Source: Lachnospiraceae bacterium (lineage in GTDB: Bacteria; Bacillota; Clostridia; Lachnospirales; Lachnospiraceae). Taken from it: 5,394 nucleotides of DNA. The notes beneath the pieces were generated by a model. That model had not been told where the DNA came from and ran no database searches. It saw nothing but the letters and a program-made list of their open reading frames with translations. A program made the translations under genes and the position numbers. Position 1 is the stretch's first letter; every line of letters begins with the position of its first letter. Positions 4,567 through 5,394 of this stretch are shown here, piece after piece. Location: NCBI GenBank assembly GCA_017958585.1, contig JAGDCK010000026.1, positions 1 through 5,394 of the forward strand, in the 5' to 3' direction.

Positions 4567-5394
4567 ATGGAAGTAGTACTGGCAGAACATGCGGGCTTTT
4601 GCTTTGGAGTAAAGCGAGCCGTGGACACTGTTTTGGAATCCCTTGAAAGCGGGAAAAAAATATATACATACGGTCCCATTGTGCATAATGAAAGTGTTGT
4701 GAATGAATTGTCAGAAAAAGGAGTCAATGTCCTTGAAAATGAGGAGGACCTCTTAAAACTCATTGACTGCGGCACGTCAGAGAAAGAAAAATGTGCAGTG
4801 GTTATAAGGGCTCACGGGGTTCCCAGGAGGATCACGGAGCTTATCACCGAAAGCGGCATGGAATGCATCGATGCCACCTGTCCCTTTGTAAAGAGAATTC
4901 ACCGAATTGTAGAAAAAGCAGGCACAGAAGACAAACATGTCATCATCATCGGGGACAAAAAACATCCGGAGGTGGAAGGCATTGTAGGATGGTGCCTTGG
5001 AAAATGTACGGTATTTGAGACTCCTGAGGAGGTGCTTGAATTTGAGCCCGAAATCGGTGAAAAGTTGTGCATTGTTTCTCAAACCACATATAACTTTAAT
5101 AAATTTCAATATATAGTTGATATTTTTCGAAAAAAAGGTTACAATGATAGTGTTGTGAATACTATCTGTAACGCTACAGAGGAGCGTCAGCAGGCAGCTC
5201 AGGATTTGGCTAAAAAGGCTGATGTCATGATAGTGATAGGAGGCAGACACAGTTCCAATACAAAAAAGCTTTATGACATCTGTAAAGCGGAATGTGAAAA
5301 CACCTATTTCATACAGACACTGGATGACTTGCATTTAGACTTACCTAAAGCTAATCGACTGGTGGGAATTACAGCGGGGGCTTCCACCCCAAAC
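4567..5394 (+). CDS. ispH: 4-hydroxy-3-methylbut-2-enyl diphosphate reductase, 3'-truncated by window end
   Basis: IspH (LytB) performs the last step of the MEP isoprenoid pathway, reducing HMBPP to IPP and DMAPP with a [4Fe-4S] cluster. The frame stays open for 276 codons to the last base. Three cluster cysteines are visible: Cys12 (GFCFGV), Cys105 (DATCPFV) and Cys201 (ICNAT). Active-site residues are His40 (IVHNESVV), His83 (RAHGV), His133 and Glu135 (HPEVEG), the SQTT segment (171-174), the HSSNT segment (228-232) and Ser273 (TAGAST). Compared with E. coli IspH, the His40-His83 spacing is 10 residues longer, due to an insertion flanked by Cys68 and Cys76. The protein is cysteine-rich (11 visible), with two CxxxC pairs (143/147, 239/243). 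The binding site is modest: AAAAGGA ending 9 nt before ATG 4567. Standalone clostridial IspH would end about 10 residues further on; many Clostridia instead fuse IspH to ribosomal protein S1, and this cannot be decided here. Confidence 0.96.
   Translation, partial: MEVVLAEHAGFCFGVKRAVDTVLESLESGKKIYTYGPIVHNESVVNELSEKGVNVLENEEDLLKLIDCGTSEKEKCAVVIRAHGVPRRITELITESGMECIDATCPFVKRIHRIVEKAGTEDKHVIIIGDKKHPEVEGIVGWCLGKCTVFETPEEVLEFEPEIGEKLCIVSQTTYNFNKFQYIVDIFRKKGYNDSVVNTICNATEERQQAAQDLAKKADVMIVIGGRHSSNTKKLYDICKAECENTYFIQTLDDLHLDLPKANRLVGITAGASTPN
5117..5145 (+). promoter_or_regulatory. Possible internal sigma-A promoter inside ispH
   Basis: TTGATA (5117-5122) and TACAAT (5140-5145) are each 5/6 matches to the -35 and -10 consensus, separated by the optimal 17 nt. 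They lie in an unusually AT-rich stretch of ispH. Directly after the -10, GATAGTGTT (5146-5154) can pair with AATACTATC (5158-5166) around a GTG loop, with one G-T wobble. It would fire about 240 bp before the window end, towards the next gene. It lies in coding sequence, so chance similarity is a real possibility. Confidence 0.35.

Noticed and set aside
4693..5161. 12-bp direct repeat AGTGTTGTGAAT at 4693-4704 and 5150-5161 in ispH, sharing AGTGTTGT with the palindrome at 1120-1127
   Set aside because: Both ispH copies encode Ser-Val-Val-Asn in the same frame, so coding constraint plus chance explains them. The shared 8-mer is too short to claim a common operator.
1..5394. Search by eye for a CRISPR array, tRNA/rRNA, riboswitch, transposase, phage genes or a defence system
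   Set aside because: No regularly spaced repeats, cloverleaf, aptamer-like leader or mobile-element protein motifs were seen. The coding space is filled by recognisable genes.

Overview
The window looks like chromosomal DNA from an anaerobic Firmicute, most likely Lachnospiraceae (a Butyrivibrio/Roseburia-like gut or rumen organism). This is inferred from the protein types, the purine-rich Shine-Dalgarno sites, the tight gene packing and a run of flavoprotein (HI0933 family) - cmk - ispH, an order I recall from Clostridia. No database search was possible. All genes are on the + strand.

Region 1 (1-906) is the 3' part of a biotin-dependent carboxyltransferase alpha subunit of the oxaloacetate decarboxylase/pyruvate carboxylase-B type. 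It lacks a fused biotinyl domain. A strong intrinsic terminator (920-952) ends its transcript. A long AT-rich palindrome (947-993) follows and shares bases with the terminator's U-tract.

Region 2 (about 994-1157) is the control region for the next transcript. A sigma-A-like promoter (1086-1115) is followed directly by a perfect 6-3-6 palindrome (1115-1129), a plausible operator for the TetR-type regulator encoded just downstream.

Region 3 (1158-5394) is a tightly spaced array that reads as one operon: TetR-family regulator, MurR/RpiR-family regulator with a SIS domain, HI0933-family FAD/NAD(P) oxidoreductase, cytidylate kinase (cmk) and HMBPP reductase (ispH, cut by the window end). Gaps are 11 nt, -8 nt (overlap), 1 nt and 3 nt. 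Two ligand-type regulators thus head a transcript carrying nucleotide (CMP/dCMP phosphorylation) and isoprenoid (last step of the MEP pathway) housekeeping enzymes. A good sigma-A-like match inside ispH (5117-5145) could serve whatever lies downstream, typically ribosomal protein S1 in related organisms.

I see no CRISPR array, transposase, prophage gene, tRNA or rRNA. I do not see a convincing new biological system. The most interesting points are the regulator-headed housekeeping operon, the palindromic element after the terminator, the candidate operator, the possible internal promoter in ispH, and a cysteine-flanked insertion in IspH.
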